In this document: positions 16,721 through 25,331 of the stretch, piece by piece
Numbering within the stretch: position 1 is the first letter of the stretch
Layout of the letters: each line of letters begins with the position of its first letter
DNA from: JANQJA01 sp047947185
GTDB taxonomy: Bacteria > Pseudomonadota > Gammaproteobacteria > Pseudomonadales > Azotimanducaceae
DNA length: 64,000 nucleotides
Direction: 5' to 3'
Assembly (NCBI GenBank): GCA_047947185.1
Contig: CP170502.1
Location: 3,720,001-3,784,000, forward strand
The notes under the pieces: generated by a model
Told to the model about the DNA's origin: nothing
Seen by the model: only the letters and a program-made list of their open reading frames with translations
The model's database searches: none
Position numbers and translations under genes: made by a program

Positions 16721-17658
16721 GGCTGTCTCAGCCTGTGAATCTGGTAGACGCAGGTAAACATGAGCACCAGAGCCAAAAGGTTGTGCAGGCTTGCGGCTGC
16801 GAGGGTTGGCTGGCTGCCCTGATAGATTGCAACAATTACAAGCACCGTGAGCGCTACTGGCGGCGCCGCCATCCAGTGTTGGTAGCCCCGCAAGGCAAAG
16901 GCAACGGCACCGCTGTAAATCACCATGAATGTCACGATCGGCCCCATCGCGTGGTGCACAAACAGTATGACGGGATCTTCTGCTGACGGTTGTACTGATG
17001 TTCCTTGAAGCAATAGCTCCCGCGCCGGGCTGAATGCTGAAACCAGGTCGAAGTGCGCGGGCATCTGACAGAAGGCGTCAGCCCCACAGCTTCCTGCCGC
17101 GTAGTTTGCCGATACCCAGGCACCGGTCACCACGGCGAACAGGATTGTTGCGAGGCTCACCATGGAGATCAATGCGACAGGCGCCGGCGCCGGGGAGGGA
17201 TTCATTTGTTCCAGGGTCAGGTGAAACAGAACAAGTGACAGGCACATGCCGCCGGTCAGGTTGATGGTGGTGATGATGGGGTGTTGGATATCCGGCGTGC
17301 TCATCCCGACCCACGCCAGCACAAGGGTAAGCGCAAGGGCAACCGTACACCAGAATGCCCGGGTCGGCTGTTCGCGCCGAAACCACAGTGCAGCAGTCGC
17401 CATACCCACAACCAGTACTCCAAAGAGACTGGCCATAATCCGGTGCGTTGCCCTCAACCCCCGATTGGTATCATTGATATCAATGGAGACGCCCGGTGCG
17501 CTGTCAATTCTGAGTGTGGTGCCATGACACGCCGGCCAGGGTGAGCAGTCCAGTGTGGAATCGGCCAGACGCAGCCATGCACTCAGCGTCGACATGGCGA
17601 TGCTCATCGCCAGGGCAAGCAGCGTTGCCACAAGGAAAGAAGACCGCCCCGGCTTCAT
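16717..17658 (-). CDS. COX15/CtaA-like haem A synthase family protein
   Basis: A 313-aa integral membrane protein with about eight hydrophobic helices. The N-terminal 'MSTLSAWLRLADSTLDCSPWPACHG' resembles the first helix and following loop of COX15/CtaA, with histidines of the expected haem-binding type in later helices ('RATHRIMASLFG', 'HHAMGPIVTFMV'). Such enzymes oxidise the haem O methyl group to make haem A. It overlaps both the SCO gene and the small membrane protein gene by 4 bp, so the three are one unit. Its product may mature one of the haem-copper subunits encoded just upstream; divergence from classical COX15 leaves the activity uncertain. Confidence 0.75.
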   Translation of the reverse strand: MKPGRSSFLVATLLALAMSIAMSTLSAWLRLADSTLDCSPWPACHGTTLRIDSAPGVSIDINDTNRGLRATHRIMASLFGVLVVGMATAALWFRREQPTRAFWCTVALALTLVLAWVGMSTPDIQHPIITTINLTGGMCLSLVLFHLTLEQMNPSPAPAPVALISMVSLATILFAVVTGAWVSANYAAGSCGADAFCQMPAHFDLVSAFSPARELLLQGTSVQPSAEDPVILFVHHAMGPIVTFMVIYSGAVAFALRGYQHWMAAPPVALTVLVIVAIYQGSQPTLAAASLHNLLALVLMFTCVYQIHRLRQP

Positions 17659-18281
17659 GGCGAGCGACCAGTCGCGTCAGCGAGTGTCCGGTAAATCTCG
17701 CGTAGCTGCGCTTCATGCAGGGGCGGGCGGATATAGCCGGCAAAGCGGCCGTCAGGATCAAGGACAACAAGTGCCCCGCTGTGCGCAATGGTGTACTGGC
17801 CGGGCAATTCACCCGTGGGCACTTTCTCGAAGGCGATGTGAAGTTCATCCGTAAGACGTTGCACGGCGTCCGGCGAACCGGTGAGCCCCCTGAAGTGCGG
17901 ATTGAAGCTCTGGACATATCCCTGCAGCAGGTCGGGCGTATCACGCTCGGGGTCCAGGGTGACCATGATAACTGCAGGGGCGTCGGGCGAATTCTCAAAC
18001 GCAAGGTTAATGATGGACAGGGTTGTGGGGCAAACGTCAGGACAGGCTGTAAAACCAAAAAAGACAAGCGTCCACTGTCCACCTCCCTCGTCCAGCCTGA
18101 CCGATCGACGCTCATGATCAACCAGGCCAATGCTTGGCAGCGCACGGGGTTCGCCGAAGGCAAAATAGCCGAGGTCCGAAAGTACGTCGGGTCCCGGTTC
18201 CAGCAACCGCTGGAACTGACCCGCGAGGACAAGCGCGGTCAGCAGGGTTGTTGCGACTATCCAGAGCAGCGCGCGTTTCAC
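17655..18281 (-). CDS. SCO1/SenC family copper chaperone
   Basis: A 208-aa thioredoxin-fold protein with an N-terminal membrane anchor (residues 3-20) and the copper-binding motif C80-PDV-C84 in 'FFGFTACPDVCPTTL'; the conserved distal histidine is in 'YTIAHSGALVVLDPDG'. SCO proteins deliver copper to CuA of subunit II or act as thiol reductases during assembly. It starts the SCO-COX15-small protein unit; the second SCO gene of the window lies in the neighbouring operon at 22183-23022, so two chaperones serve the locus. Confidence 0.9.
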   Translation of the reverse strand: MKRALLWIVATTLLTALVLAGQFQRLLEPGPDVLSDLGYFAFGEPRALPSIGLVDHERRSVRLDEGGGQWTLVFFGFTACPDVCPTTLSIINLAFENSPDAPAVIMVTLDPERDTPDLLQGYVQSFNPHFRGLTGSPDAVQRLTDELHIAFEKVPTGELPGQYTIAHSGALVVLDPDGRFAGYIRPPLHEAQLREIYRTLADATGRSP

Positions 18282-18330
18282 GGTATCATGTTCTCCGCTG
18301 CCGATTGGGTAGATTGGGCTTCATGTTAAG

Positions 18331-18819
18331 ATGAATCAACCTGTTTTTGGCCGCTTGCCAATGAAGCTGCAGCGTTTTCTTATACCAGCAGGTGGACTTG
18401 TTCTGCTGTTCATTATCTTTGGTGTGCCCGCGATCCTTGTACCCATGAGCATGGAAAACGTGCCCGAGCGTTCCAGGATCAAGGTGCTTACCCTGCATCA
18501 GCAGATTGTTGATACCCTGGCCATGAGATTTGCCGAGCACAGTCGACCTGACCTTGCTGATGGCCGGGTTGCCCCGCTGCCTGACAACTCCCATGACTGG
18601 ATAGAACTGGTGAATCCCATGGGCCGCAAGGCGCCGGGTGGTGGACTTGCCGTGCTGCCGGAGGCCAATGACGCAACCGGCGCGATAGGTGTTCGCGGTG
18701 ATGCCGGCAGTGTTGTTGTGACGTTGCCTGCATTTGCGGGCCTTCTCCGCCAGGAAACGGTTGTCAGTGATTCGACTGCGCCGCCGCATGCGGGTGCCTC
18801 CTCGCCATCAGAACCCTGA
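18331..18819 (+). CDS. Hypothetical single-helix membrane-anchored protein on the opposite strand
   Basis: A 162-aa open frame (or 152 aa from the ATG at 18361, 'MKLQRFLIPAGG'). It has one N-terminal helix (about 15-38) and a soluble domain containing 'DWIELVNPMGRKAPGGGLAV', which resembles pilin/pseudopilin-like globular domains. It lies on the plus strand inside an otherwise minus-strand respiratory block and its 3' end overlaps the haem-copper-like gene by 56 bp. The composition looks protein-like rather than a shadow frame, but no strong ribosome site is seen at either start. Function unknown. Confidence 0.5.
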   Translation: MNQPVFGRLPMKLQRFLIPAGGLVLLFIIFGVPAILVPMSMENVPERSRIKVLTLHQQIVDTLAMRFAEHSRPDLADGRVAPLPDNSHDWIELVNPMGRKAPGGGLAVLPEANDATGAIGVRGDAGSVVVTLPAFAGLLRQETVVSDSTAPPHAGASSPSEP

Positions 18820-20161
18820 TTGCAATGATCACAAACAGGAAACCACCGATGGCGGACAACAACCCGCCAAACCCCATCAGTCCCATGCCGGCAATCCGCT
18901 CTAACGAGTCGAGACCCTGCTCTGCGCCGGCGACCTTGCGCTGGACACCATATCCGCCTGACCAGACCAGCCCGGTGATGTGAAGTAGCTGTCCCGAACC
19001 GTACACCCAGAGCTGGATGTTGGCCCATCGGAAATTCAGCGGTGCCGCACCCAGCCTGGCCAGAATCTCGTAGGCAGTGCCCATCAGGGCCAGGGTTACA
19101 CCGACAATGCAGCCGTGGTAATGGGCTGGAATTGTGACGTCGCTGCCCTGGATAAGAAATCCGATCAGACCACCTATGCCAAACAACAGCAGTGACGTCA
19201 TAAGTGCTGAATGGGCACAACGGGTGCGCTCATCCCCTGGTCTATTGCTGACCAGCCCAATGTAAATGGCCAGACCCAATGGAAAAGTTGAGAGACTGCC
19301 ACCAAAACTCATCAGCCAGGTGAACAGTTCACGATGTTCAACACTCGTTACCGGATAGCTGTAATAGATCAGGGGCGCAAGAAAAACGGCAAGCAGCCCC
19401 ACGCAGAACAGCAGCACTATCACCCTTTCGCTGACAATCAGTTTCAGACCGGCCACGTCAACCAGCCAGACCCAGCAGACCATCATCAGCAGAACGTAGG
19501 TAAACTGGAGCAGGTGGCCCCCGCCCCAGAACAGGTATTCGTAGTAGACGCTGCCTGTTAGCTGTTCGGGCACTGCTGCCCAGGACCAGATAAAAGCCAT
19601 GAGCGTCACCAGTACGGAGATCGCGGCACAGTTGAGGCCAAAGCGAATAACCCCGGCCCGGTCTATCACCCTGCCCAGGGGGGGCGTGATTGACATGGCA
19701 GTCAGCACCTGGGCACCTATCCCAAGGCAAAACAGCGCCAGGCCGGTTTTGAACAGCGGGTTGTCGAGTACCGGTATATAGTTGGACATGATGGGCCTGG
19801 CGTCAGGCACAAATCCAGAGATGGTGATGGTAAAGGTAGCGATGGCTACCAGGTAGAAGGTGACCTGGTGTACCGCAATGCGGCCAGCTCTTGCAACCAG
19901 GCTCCAGAGCACGCCTGCAAACGCCATGATCCATACCAGTACCGACAGGTCTACATGGATGACGAGTGCTGTATGGAAGAAATCGGTAAACGGAACTATC
20001 TCGCCGATATAGGGTGTCCTGGCCAGGACAAGCAGGACGGAAAATACTCCGGCCCATAACAGCGCCAGTACGCTCAGCCACAGCCAGCGAACCACCATCA
20101 CCTGGCGCTGGTCAACGGGCATTGCCAGGTCGTAGTCCCTGGCAGCAGATAACTCGCTCAT
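18764..20161 (-). CDS. Haem-copper oxidase subunit I homologue with degenerate CuB site
   Basis: A 465-aa, 12-helix membrane protein of the haem-copper superfamily, closest in look to cbb3/NOR-like branches. Haem ligands are kept: H69 ('IHVDLSVLVW', helix II) and the pair H347/H349 ('IPAHYHGCIVG', helix X). Of the three CuB histidines only H216 is seen ('FWGGGHLLQF', helix VI). The residue four positions later is Phe rather than Tyr, and the usual His-His pair of helix VII is absent; Tyr-Tyr (266-267) or H276-R277-E278 occupy that region. It overlaps the preceding periplasmic-protein gene by 4 bp. It may be a variant NO reductase or an electron-transfer subunit rather than an oxidase. Confidence 0.8.
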   Translation of the reverse strand: MSELSAARDYDLAMPVDQRQVMVVRWLWLSVLALLWAGVFSVLLVLARTPYIGEIVPFTDFFHTALVIHVDLSVLVWIMAFAGVLWSLVARAGRIAVHQVTFYLVAIATFTITISGFVPDARPIMSNYIPVLDNPLFKTGLALFCLGIGAQVLTAMSITPPLGRVIDRAGVIRFGLNCAAISVLVTLMAFIWSWAAVPEQLTGSVYYEYLFWGGGHLLQFTYVLLMMVCWVWLVDVAGLKLIVSERVIVLLFCVGLLAVFLAPLIYYSYPVTSVEHRELFTWLMSFGGSLSTFPLGLAIYIGLVSNRPGDERTRCAHSALMTSLLLFGIGGLIGFLIQGSDVTIPAHYHGCIVGVTLALMGTAYEILARLGAAPLNFRWANIQLWVYGSGQLLHITGLVWSGGYGVQRKVAGAEQGLDSLERIAGMGLMGFGGLLSAIGGFLFVIIAIRVLMARRHPHAAAQSNH

Positions 20162-20676
20162 GTTGCACCTCCCACGTCAAATCCCCTGTCCGTGAACTGG
20201 ATCGTCACAATGTGACCGTCTTCAATTGTGATCAATCTGTCCAGGACGTGAGTAAAGTCAGGAGCACCCGAGTGATCACGGATGCGGAGCGTGATGCGCG
20301 TCAGACCGGCCGGGACGGTGATCTCCCGGTACTCGGCCAGGACGCCATCGTTGTGGACTCCTGACGGTGAAATTGTGTTGCGGTATAACATCTGCTTGTC
20401 GATCTGCAGCTCAGCATAGAGTGGCGATTTTTCCGGCGGGCATAAACTGGCCTGGCGCATGTTTGGTGGGAGCCTGGCAAGCTCACTTTCGTCCAGTGTC
20501 CTGCAGTCACCGAGTCGCTTGCCGCTGTAGCGGATCATGAGTTTCAAGACGGTGTTTCCCGGTGGCGTGACGGAAACGGCTGGCGCGTGGCTCAAGGTAC
20601 CCAGCGATACCATGAGCACTGACCACAAGAGTGTGGTTGCCAGCCACTGGGCGGGGGTGAAATCAGGCAATGTCAT
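20158..20676 (-). CDS. Membrane-anchored periplasmic protein of unknown function in the respiratory operon
   Basis: About 172 aa from the ATG at 20676, which has a GGGGGG ribosome site 9 nt upstream; the frame is open further but would sit inside the fusion gene. It has one N-terminal helix (residues 10-28) followed by a beta-rich periplasmic domain with 'VTVPAGLTRITLRIRDHSG' and 'ITIEDGHIVTIQFTDRG'. There is no CxxCH, so it is not a cytochrome c. It overlaps the upstream fusion gene by 14 bp and the downstream haem-copper gene by 4 bp, so it is translated with them. It may be an accessory subunit or assembly factor; I do not recognise a family. Confidence 0.7.
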   Translation of the reverse strand: MTLPDFTPAQWLATTLLWSVLMVSLGTLSHAPAVSVTPPGNTVLKLMIRYSGKRLGDCRTLDESELARLPPNMRQASLCPPEKSPLYAELQIDKQMLYRNTISPSGVHNDGVLAEYREITVPAGLTRITLRIRDHSGAPDFTHVLDRLITIEDGHIVTIQFTDRGFDVGGAT

Positions 20677-22183
20677 TGGCTGCATCCCCCCCTGTCTCGC
20701 GCTCACTGTTGAGCTGGCGCTTGATTGCCGAGACGGCGTCACGCAATTCGGCATCGCCGCCCCGGCCTACCCAGAGTTGGTGGATTCTCTCGCGCACGTC
20801 CGCATACCTGAGATGAGGTTCTCTGAGGCGGTGCAGGCGTTCTTTCTGTAGCTGAACGCCCAGGCGGTGGTAACAGTCGCCCTCCTGGCACCCGGTCAGC
20901 AGGACGGCGCCGACCTGCTCGCGGCGACAGAGAAAATCCATGTAGGAGGGCGGCAACTGGCCGATACATTCCAGTTCAACAACAGCCACATCTTCGCCAG
21001 CGATCTGGTTCAGGTCGACACCGTGTGCACAACCGACAACCAGGATACGCAGCTCGCCCGGCAGCGCCTGCACCCGTCTGCGCGCGCCTTTCAGCATGTC
21101 AGAGTTTTTGAAGCCGACCAGGTCGATGCCACTATTGGCCTGGTCAAAATGTTTGAAAGGCGTAACCGACGGGCAGGCGCCCGCGCAGATGCCACAACCG
21201 ACACACTGGTCAGCGATGACAACCGCCTGCTGATGATTGGGCTTCTCATCGTGCGGTTTCATGTAGATGGCTTCAAACGGGCAATCGGCGGAACACCAGC
21301 CGCAGCCGTTACAGAAGTCCGGGTCGACGCGAGCGATGGGACGGTCTGCGGTGCGCACTGTCAACGGTGCAACAAGCAGCAACGTGGTGACCCCGAGCAG
21401 AAGTCCCCAGACGGGTAGTGGGCCGACAAGGTCTACCAGGAGGAACGGATTCATGTAAAACCAGTCGACCTCAACCTGTCTCAGGGGCACATCCAGGTTG
21501 GCTGGCGCCATGCTGGTCGCGGGCATGACCAGTGACAGAATCACCAGGCAGCCGAGGCTCCAGGCCGCGTAGTCATATCGCGGAAATATGCGGGCGTTGT
21601 TGATGCGCTTGATATGAATAAACATCCCAAGCAGCAGCACCAGGGGGATCCCCACGTGCAGGAAGATCAGCAGGCTGAAAAACCGGTCACTGACGGTACT
21701 GGCGTTCAGGAAACCAAAAGCCATTGGCTCAACGACAATGGGAAGTACATCAAACAGCCTTGCGGTAACCTGAGCCACATATTGCGCGCGCTGGTCCCAG
21801 ACCAACCAGTAACCCCCGATCGCCGAGGCGAACAACAGCCAGAGCAGCGGGACACCACTGACCCAGGAAAACCAGCGGGCACCGACAAATCGGCGCCTGT
21901 TGAATTCGAGCAGCAGGTGCAGGGTCACGGTGACGGCCATGGCGGCGGACGCATAGCGATGCAATCCGCGCATGACCTGCCCAATATAGAATTGCTCATG
22001 GGTAATCACCTCAACGGACGCGTGAGCGCCATTGATGCTGGTTTCAAAGAAAGCAAACAGGTAAAGCCCGGTTACCGTGACAATCCAGAACAGGTAGAAA
22101 GATGTGGCGCCCAGACTGTGGAGAGGATTCCACGAAGACGGGAGCAGCCGCCGCAGCCTGGTCAGCAACTTGACGCTGGCCAT
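20663..22183 (-). CDS. Cytochrome b / two [4Fe-4S] / MvhD-like fusion protein
   Basis: A 506-aa composite electron-transfer protein. Residues 1-275 form a cytochrome b6-like membrane domain with haem ligand pairs H75/H89 and H176/H190, each 14 residues apart. Residues 285-345 hold two [4Fe-4S] motifs (C291-C294-C297-C301 and C327-C330-C333-C337). Residues 375-490 resemble the MvhD/FlpD iron-sulfur subunit found with hydrogenases and heterodisulfide reductases ('LVVGCAHGVD', 'LECIGQLPPSYMDFLCR', 'TGCQEGDCYHR'). The start at 22183 forms TAATG with the SCO stop. It could pass electrons between quinol and a cytosolic donor and the NO-reductase-like enzyme of the same operon; partners are inferred from position only. 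Confidence 0.85.
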   Translation of the reverse strand: MASVKLLTRLRRLLPSSWNPLHSLGATSFYLFWIVTVTGLYLFAFFETSINGAHASVEVITHEQFYIGQVMRGLHRYASAAMAVTVTLHLLLEFNRRRFVGARWFSWVSGVPLLWLLFASAIGGYWLVWDQRAQYVAQVTARLFDVLPIVVEPMAFGFLNASTVSDRFFSLLIFLHVGIPLVLLLGMFIHIKRINNARIFPRYDYAAWSLGCLVILSLVMPATSMAPANLDVPLRQVEVDWFYMNPFLLVDLVGPLPVWGLLLGVTTLLLVAPLTVRTADRPIARVDPDFCNGCGWCSADCPFEAIYMKPHDEKPNHQQAVVIADQCVGCGICAGACPSVTPFKHFDQANSGIDLVGFKNSDMLKGARRRVQALPGELRILVVGCAHGVDLNQIAGEDVAVVELECIGQLPPSYMDFLCRREQVGAVLLTGCQEGDCYHRLGVQLQKERLHRLREPHLRYADVRERIHQLWVGRGGDAELRDAVSAIKRQLNSERETGGDAANDIA

Positions 22184-23022
22184 TAGCGAATCCCGCGCTT
22201 TGCCAGTGTCTTGTGCCACTCGAAGACGAGCACAACCCCAAGTGTGCCGACACACAGGAATCCGATGAACATGCCAACAAACAGCGAATAGTCAAAGCGA
22301 TATCGGTCAGACGCCGGATCATAGACGGTACAGAACAACCTGACCTGCTTGGCCAGGTTATCAAGCAGCGTGTCGTCATCGTGCGTGCGGTACACCAGCC
22401 GTTTTAGCGGCTCTATCAGCAGCGGAGGCTCAAAACCCATGCCGTAGACCTGTTGGTAAACGCGGCCCCGTTCGTCAATGACGCTGACCTGGATCAGGTG
22501 GTCAAAGCCACTGGCGGATGGGAAGTACTGGAATCCCAGTGTGTCTGACAGGCTGTCCACGCTGGCCTGGGTTCCGCTCAGAAAATCCCAGCCGGGCAGG
22601 TCGATTCCCTGGGCCTCGGCAAAGCGCGCCATCATGGGTGGTGAATCTTTCAGCGTATCAAAGCCGATACTGATCACATGGAACGAATCGACCCCAAGCG
22701 CATCACGTGCCTTGGCAACAACCGCCTGCAGGTGACGCGTAGTCATGGGGCAGATGTGGTGGCAGCTGGTGTAGATCATGCTGATAACCAGTGGCTTGCC
22801 CTGGTACCCGGCCAGGTTCACCTGGTGTCCCGATGTGTCGGTGAAAGTGACAGCGGGCAGGGAGCGACCGAGTGCCGCTTGACTGAGCGCCAGGGCGCTA
22901 TCCCGGTCAAACTGACTCTCGCCAAAGGCCGCCGTACAGGTGATCACCAGGGCCAGTGAAAGGGCCAGTCCGCTGACAGCGGAACTGGCTTCACTATTAT
23001 TGCTGCTGTTTGAATCAGTCAT
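22183..23022 (-). CDS. SCO1/SenC family protein with C-terminal membrane helix
   Basis: A 279-aa SCO protein. The thioredoxin-like domain carries C87-HHI-C91 ('YTSCHHICP') and the distal H175 ('GFDHLIQVS'). It differs from standard SCO by an N-terminal signal-like helix (16-33) and a C-terminal helix (about 245-268, 'LFVGMFIGFLCVGTLGVVLVF'). It lies between the subunit I gene (31-bp gap) and the cytochrome b fusion (1-bp overlap). The order subunit II, subunit I, SenC matches the norSY-senC clusters described in ammonia-oxidising bacteria. Expected role: copper loading of the CuA centre. Confidence 0.88.
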   Translation of the reverse strand: MTDSNSSNNSEASSAVSGLALSLALVITCTAAFGESQFDRDSALALSQAALGRSLPAVTFTDTSGHQVNLAGYQGKPLVISMIYTSCHHICPMTTRHLQAVVAKARDALGVDSFHVISIGFDTLKDSPPMMARFAEAQGIDLPGWDFLSGTQASVDSLSDTLGFQYFPSASGFDHLIQVSVIDERGRVYQQVYGMGFEPPLLIEPLKRLVYRTHDDDTLLDNLAKQVRLFCTVYDPASDRYRFDYSLFVGMFIGFLCVGTLGVVLVFEWHKTLAKRGIR

Positions 23023-23053
23023 TTCAGGGTTCAGTGTGTTGGTCGCGCGTCTG

Positions 23054-24745
23054 TTAGCTCATACCCCAGGTTTCGGAGAGATATTTCCAGTTAATGAAGT
23101 AGTACAGGGCAAAAGCAACAAAAAATACGAAGGTCAATGCGAGGGTGCCGGGCACCGCGATACCCCTGACGCCAATACCCTCGTAGGCACTATCCGCCGG
23201 TGGTGTTGCCATGATTGGCGTTGCCATCTTCTGATCACCCAGTCGCTTGCCGAACAACAGTGACCCGACGATGATCACGCAGAAGGCCGCGCCGCCAATA
23301 ACGGCCAGCAGCACCGAGAGCCCGTTAAGTGCCAGTATCGTGTTCGCTGCTGCAGGAAACTCATGCACGATGCCACCGGTCATGGAAAAGGTGATGTCCC
23401 AGTGACGTCTTGGCACACCCAGGGTGCCTGCACCCATCAGGAACAGGGAAACACCCGCCATGCCCAGACCAAACAGGTAGGGCTGCCAGCTTGCCAGGCC
23501 TTTCCAGATGAGGTCGCGCCGGAACAGGACAGGCACCAGCCAGTAGGTCAGTGCCATAAATGCGAGGGTGGTGCCAATGACCACCGTGGCATGGAAATGG
23601 CCCGGGACGTAAAGGGTATTGTGGATCAGGATGTTGATCTGCTCCGCACCCATGACTACACCTGAGATGCCGCCCAGGAAACCGAAACCGACCAGGGAAA
23701 TAAACATGCCGGAGAAGGTCGGGTTGCCCCAGGGCGCACGCCGCAGCCATTCGAAGAGCCCGTTGTTGTAACCTTTGGCGCGCTGTGCCGCTTCAATTGA
23801 GCCCGGCACAGTAAGACCGTGAACCATACTTGCCATGACAGCGAGGTACATGGCGTAGCTGGTGTTGAACATCTTGAATTCTTCGCTGACACCCGGGTCT
23901 ACCAGGAGGTGGTGGGCGCTCGCAATCTGGAGGAACGCGATGTACATCAGGAATGCCATGCGACTGACCTTTTCAGACATGGGCTTGGCGCCAAAAACAA
24001 TCGCGGCAATTGCGTACCAGATGGCGATGTGGGCTGCGACGTTGATCTGCTGGGATGAATGTCCAAAACCCCACCAGATCAGGCGGTACATCAGCGCATC
24101 GACGTTGGCAATAAGGCCGAGGCTCCACAGCAGTGTCGGTACCAGAATGATGGCGCCGCTGACAATCGTAAACACGGCAATGATGGCAGCGGTAATAGCG
24201 CCGAAGGTGACCAGCGAAACAGAGCCTTCATAGGTCTTCTCGTCTTTTGCCACGACCAGTGTTCCGAAGAAGATGAAGACCCCCAGCAGTGCGCCAACGG
24301 CAAAGAGGATGAGACTCAGGTAGAACAGCCAGTGCGCACTCATGGGCGCATAGGAGGTCATCATTACACTTGCCTGCCCGGTGAGCACAATGTAGTTGTT
24401 GAGAATGGCGCCAATGAGCATGAGCATGAAAGCCAGCCAGCCAATTTTTGGTGCTGCCAGCCGACTGCTGAGCAACACCGCTGAGCAGAAGTAAAGAACC
24501 GCAATCTCAAAAAAGATGATCCAGAAAATCAGGACATTGAGACCATGTGCGGTTAATGCCAGGTAGAACCAGTCAGCGGGTAGCAGGTGCAGCGTTGGCC
24601 AGCGCGTCAGGCCCACCAGCAGCCCCCAGAACCCGCCAATCACGAGGAATACCACTGCTGCAACGGCGTTAATTTTTATGAGTTTCTCTGCCGAGTCATA
24701 GAAGGTGAGGCCGGTGTCAGGGCAAACTCTGAAGGATTCGTTCAT
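23054..24745 (-). CDS. Haem-copper oxidoreductase subunit I, NO-reductase-like (sNOR/eNOR-type candidate)
   Basis: A 563-aa membrane protein aligning well with B-type (ba3) subunit I. Ligands present are H67 (low-spin haem, 'TAHGLNVLIFW'), H229 (CuB, 'WWGFGHSSQQ'), H278-H279 (CuB, 'SAHHLLVDPG') and H383/H385 ('VPGHFHATVV'). In oxidases the residue four after the helix VI histidine is the cross-linked Tyr; here it is Gln (Q233). Loss of this Tyr with all metal ligands kept is typical of NO-reducing haem-copper enzymes. A CuA subunit II gene sits 4 bp upstream. Upstream FNR-type and NsrR-like boxes also favour NO reduction (2 NO to N2O) over oxygen reduction. An unusual oxidase is not excluded. 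Confidence 0.85.
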   Translation of the reverse strand: MNESFRVCPDTGLTFYDSAEKLIKINAVAAVVFLVIGGFWGLLVGLTRWPTLHLLPADWFYLALTAHGLNVLIFWIIFFEIAVLYFCSAVLLSSRLAAPKIGWLAFMLMLIGAILNNYIVLTGQASVMMTSYAPMSAHWLFYLSLILFAVGALLGVFIFFGTLVVAKDEKTYEGSVSLVTFGAITAAIIAVFTIVSGAIILVPTLLWSLGLIANVDALMYRLIWWGFGHSSQQINVAAHIAIWYAIAAIVFGAKPMSEKVSRMAFLMYIAFLQIASAHHLLVDPGVSEEFKMFNTSYAMYLAVMASMVHGLTVPGSIEAAQRAKGYNNGLFEWLRRAPWGNPTFSGMFISLVGFGFLGGISGVVMGAEQINILIHNTLYVPGHFHATVVIGTTLAFMALTYWLVPVLFRRDLIWKGLASWQPYLFGLGMAGVSLFLMGAGTLGVPRRHWDITFSMTGGIVHEFPAAANTILALNGLSVLLAVIGGAAFCVIIVGSLLFGKRLGDQKMATPIMATPPADSAYEGIGVRGIAVPGTLALTFVFFVAFALYYFINWKYLSETWGMS

Positions 24746-24749
24746 GGCT

Positions 24750-25292
24750 CTACTCCACGACGTGAATTTTGCCGATCATCATGTGATGACCGATGCCGCA
24801 GTATTCGTTACAAATAACGCTGTACTCACCAGCACGATTTGGCGTGAAATTGACCACGTGCTCATAGCCCGGGACGAGCTGGATATTGATGTTGGCGGGC
24901 TGCAGGGAAAACCCGTGTTGCCAGTCCATGGATGTCAGATGGAAACGGTAGGTCTGGTCCTTCTCCAGTTCTATGATTGGCCAGAACTCCCAGAGCCGGG
25001 AAACCAGGTAAACATCGCCACCGGGAGGCGGCTTGACCACGGGGTACTGCCTTGGCCCTTCCCGGCGAACCGTATATTCATCGACCACTGCCTGGGCAGA
25101 GGCAAGGAATCGTTCCGGCGTTGTCTTGTAGGTTTCTGTGGACAGGTTCTGGTTTCCAGTGACATGCCAGAACGGCATCATGAACGTCATGATCAGGCCC
25201 CAGACAAACACAATTGAGATCCAGATCAGTTCAGATATCTCGATGGGTTCTTTCCACCAGTTCTTCTGTTTTGGCGGGGCGAGACTGGTCAC
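24750..25292 (-). CDS. CuA-containing subunit II of the haem-copper enzyme
   Basis: A 180-aa subunit II with a single N-terminal transmembrane helix (about 21-41) and a cupredoxin domain. The dinuclear CuA ligands are complete: H126 ('SMDWQHGF'), C161, C165, H169 and M172 in 'CNEYCGIGHHMM'. One helix, rather than the two of A-type oxidases, fits ba3- and sNOR-type subunit II. It receives electrons from a periplasmic cytochrome or cupredoxin and passes them to subunit I, encoded 4 bp downstream. It is preceded 39 bp upstream by the 47-aa membrane peptide gene. Confidence 0.92.
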   Translation of the reverse strand: MTSLAPPKQKNWWKEPIEISELIWISIVFVWGLIMTFMMPFWHVTGNQNLSTETYKTTPERFLASAQAVVDEYTVRREGPRQYPVVKPPPGGDVYLVSRLWEFWPIIELEKDQTYRFHLTSMDWQHGFSLQPANINIQLVPGYEHVVNFTPNRAGEYSVICNEYCGIGHHMMIGKIHVVE

Positions 25293-25331
25293 GTTGTTTC
25301 TCCTTTATACAGGTATCACGCTGCCCTTCCG

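Noticed and set aside
18320..18335. Inverted repeat TTCAT-n6-ATGAA at the start of the opposite-strand gene as an operator
   Set aside because: The arms are only 5 bp and do not match the 23-bp NsrR-like motif or the FNR consensus.
23054..24745. Classical ba3-type cytochrome c oxidase subunit I
   Set aside because: The overall similarity is to B-type oxidases, but the helix VI Tyr is replaced by Gln and the regulatory context is NO-related; NO reductase is the better reading.
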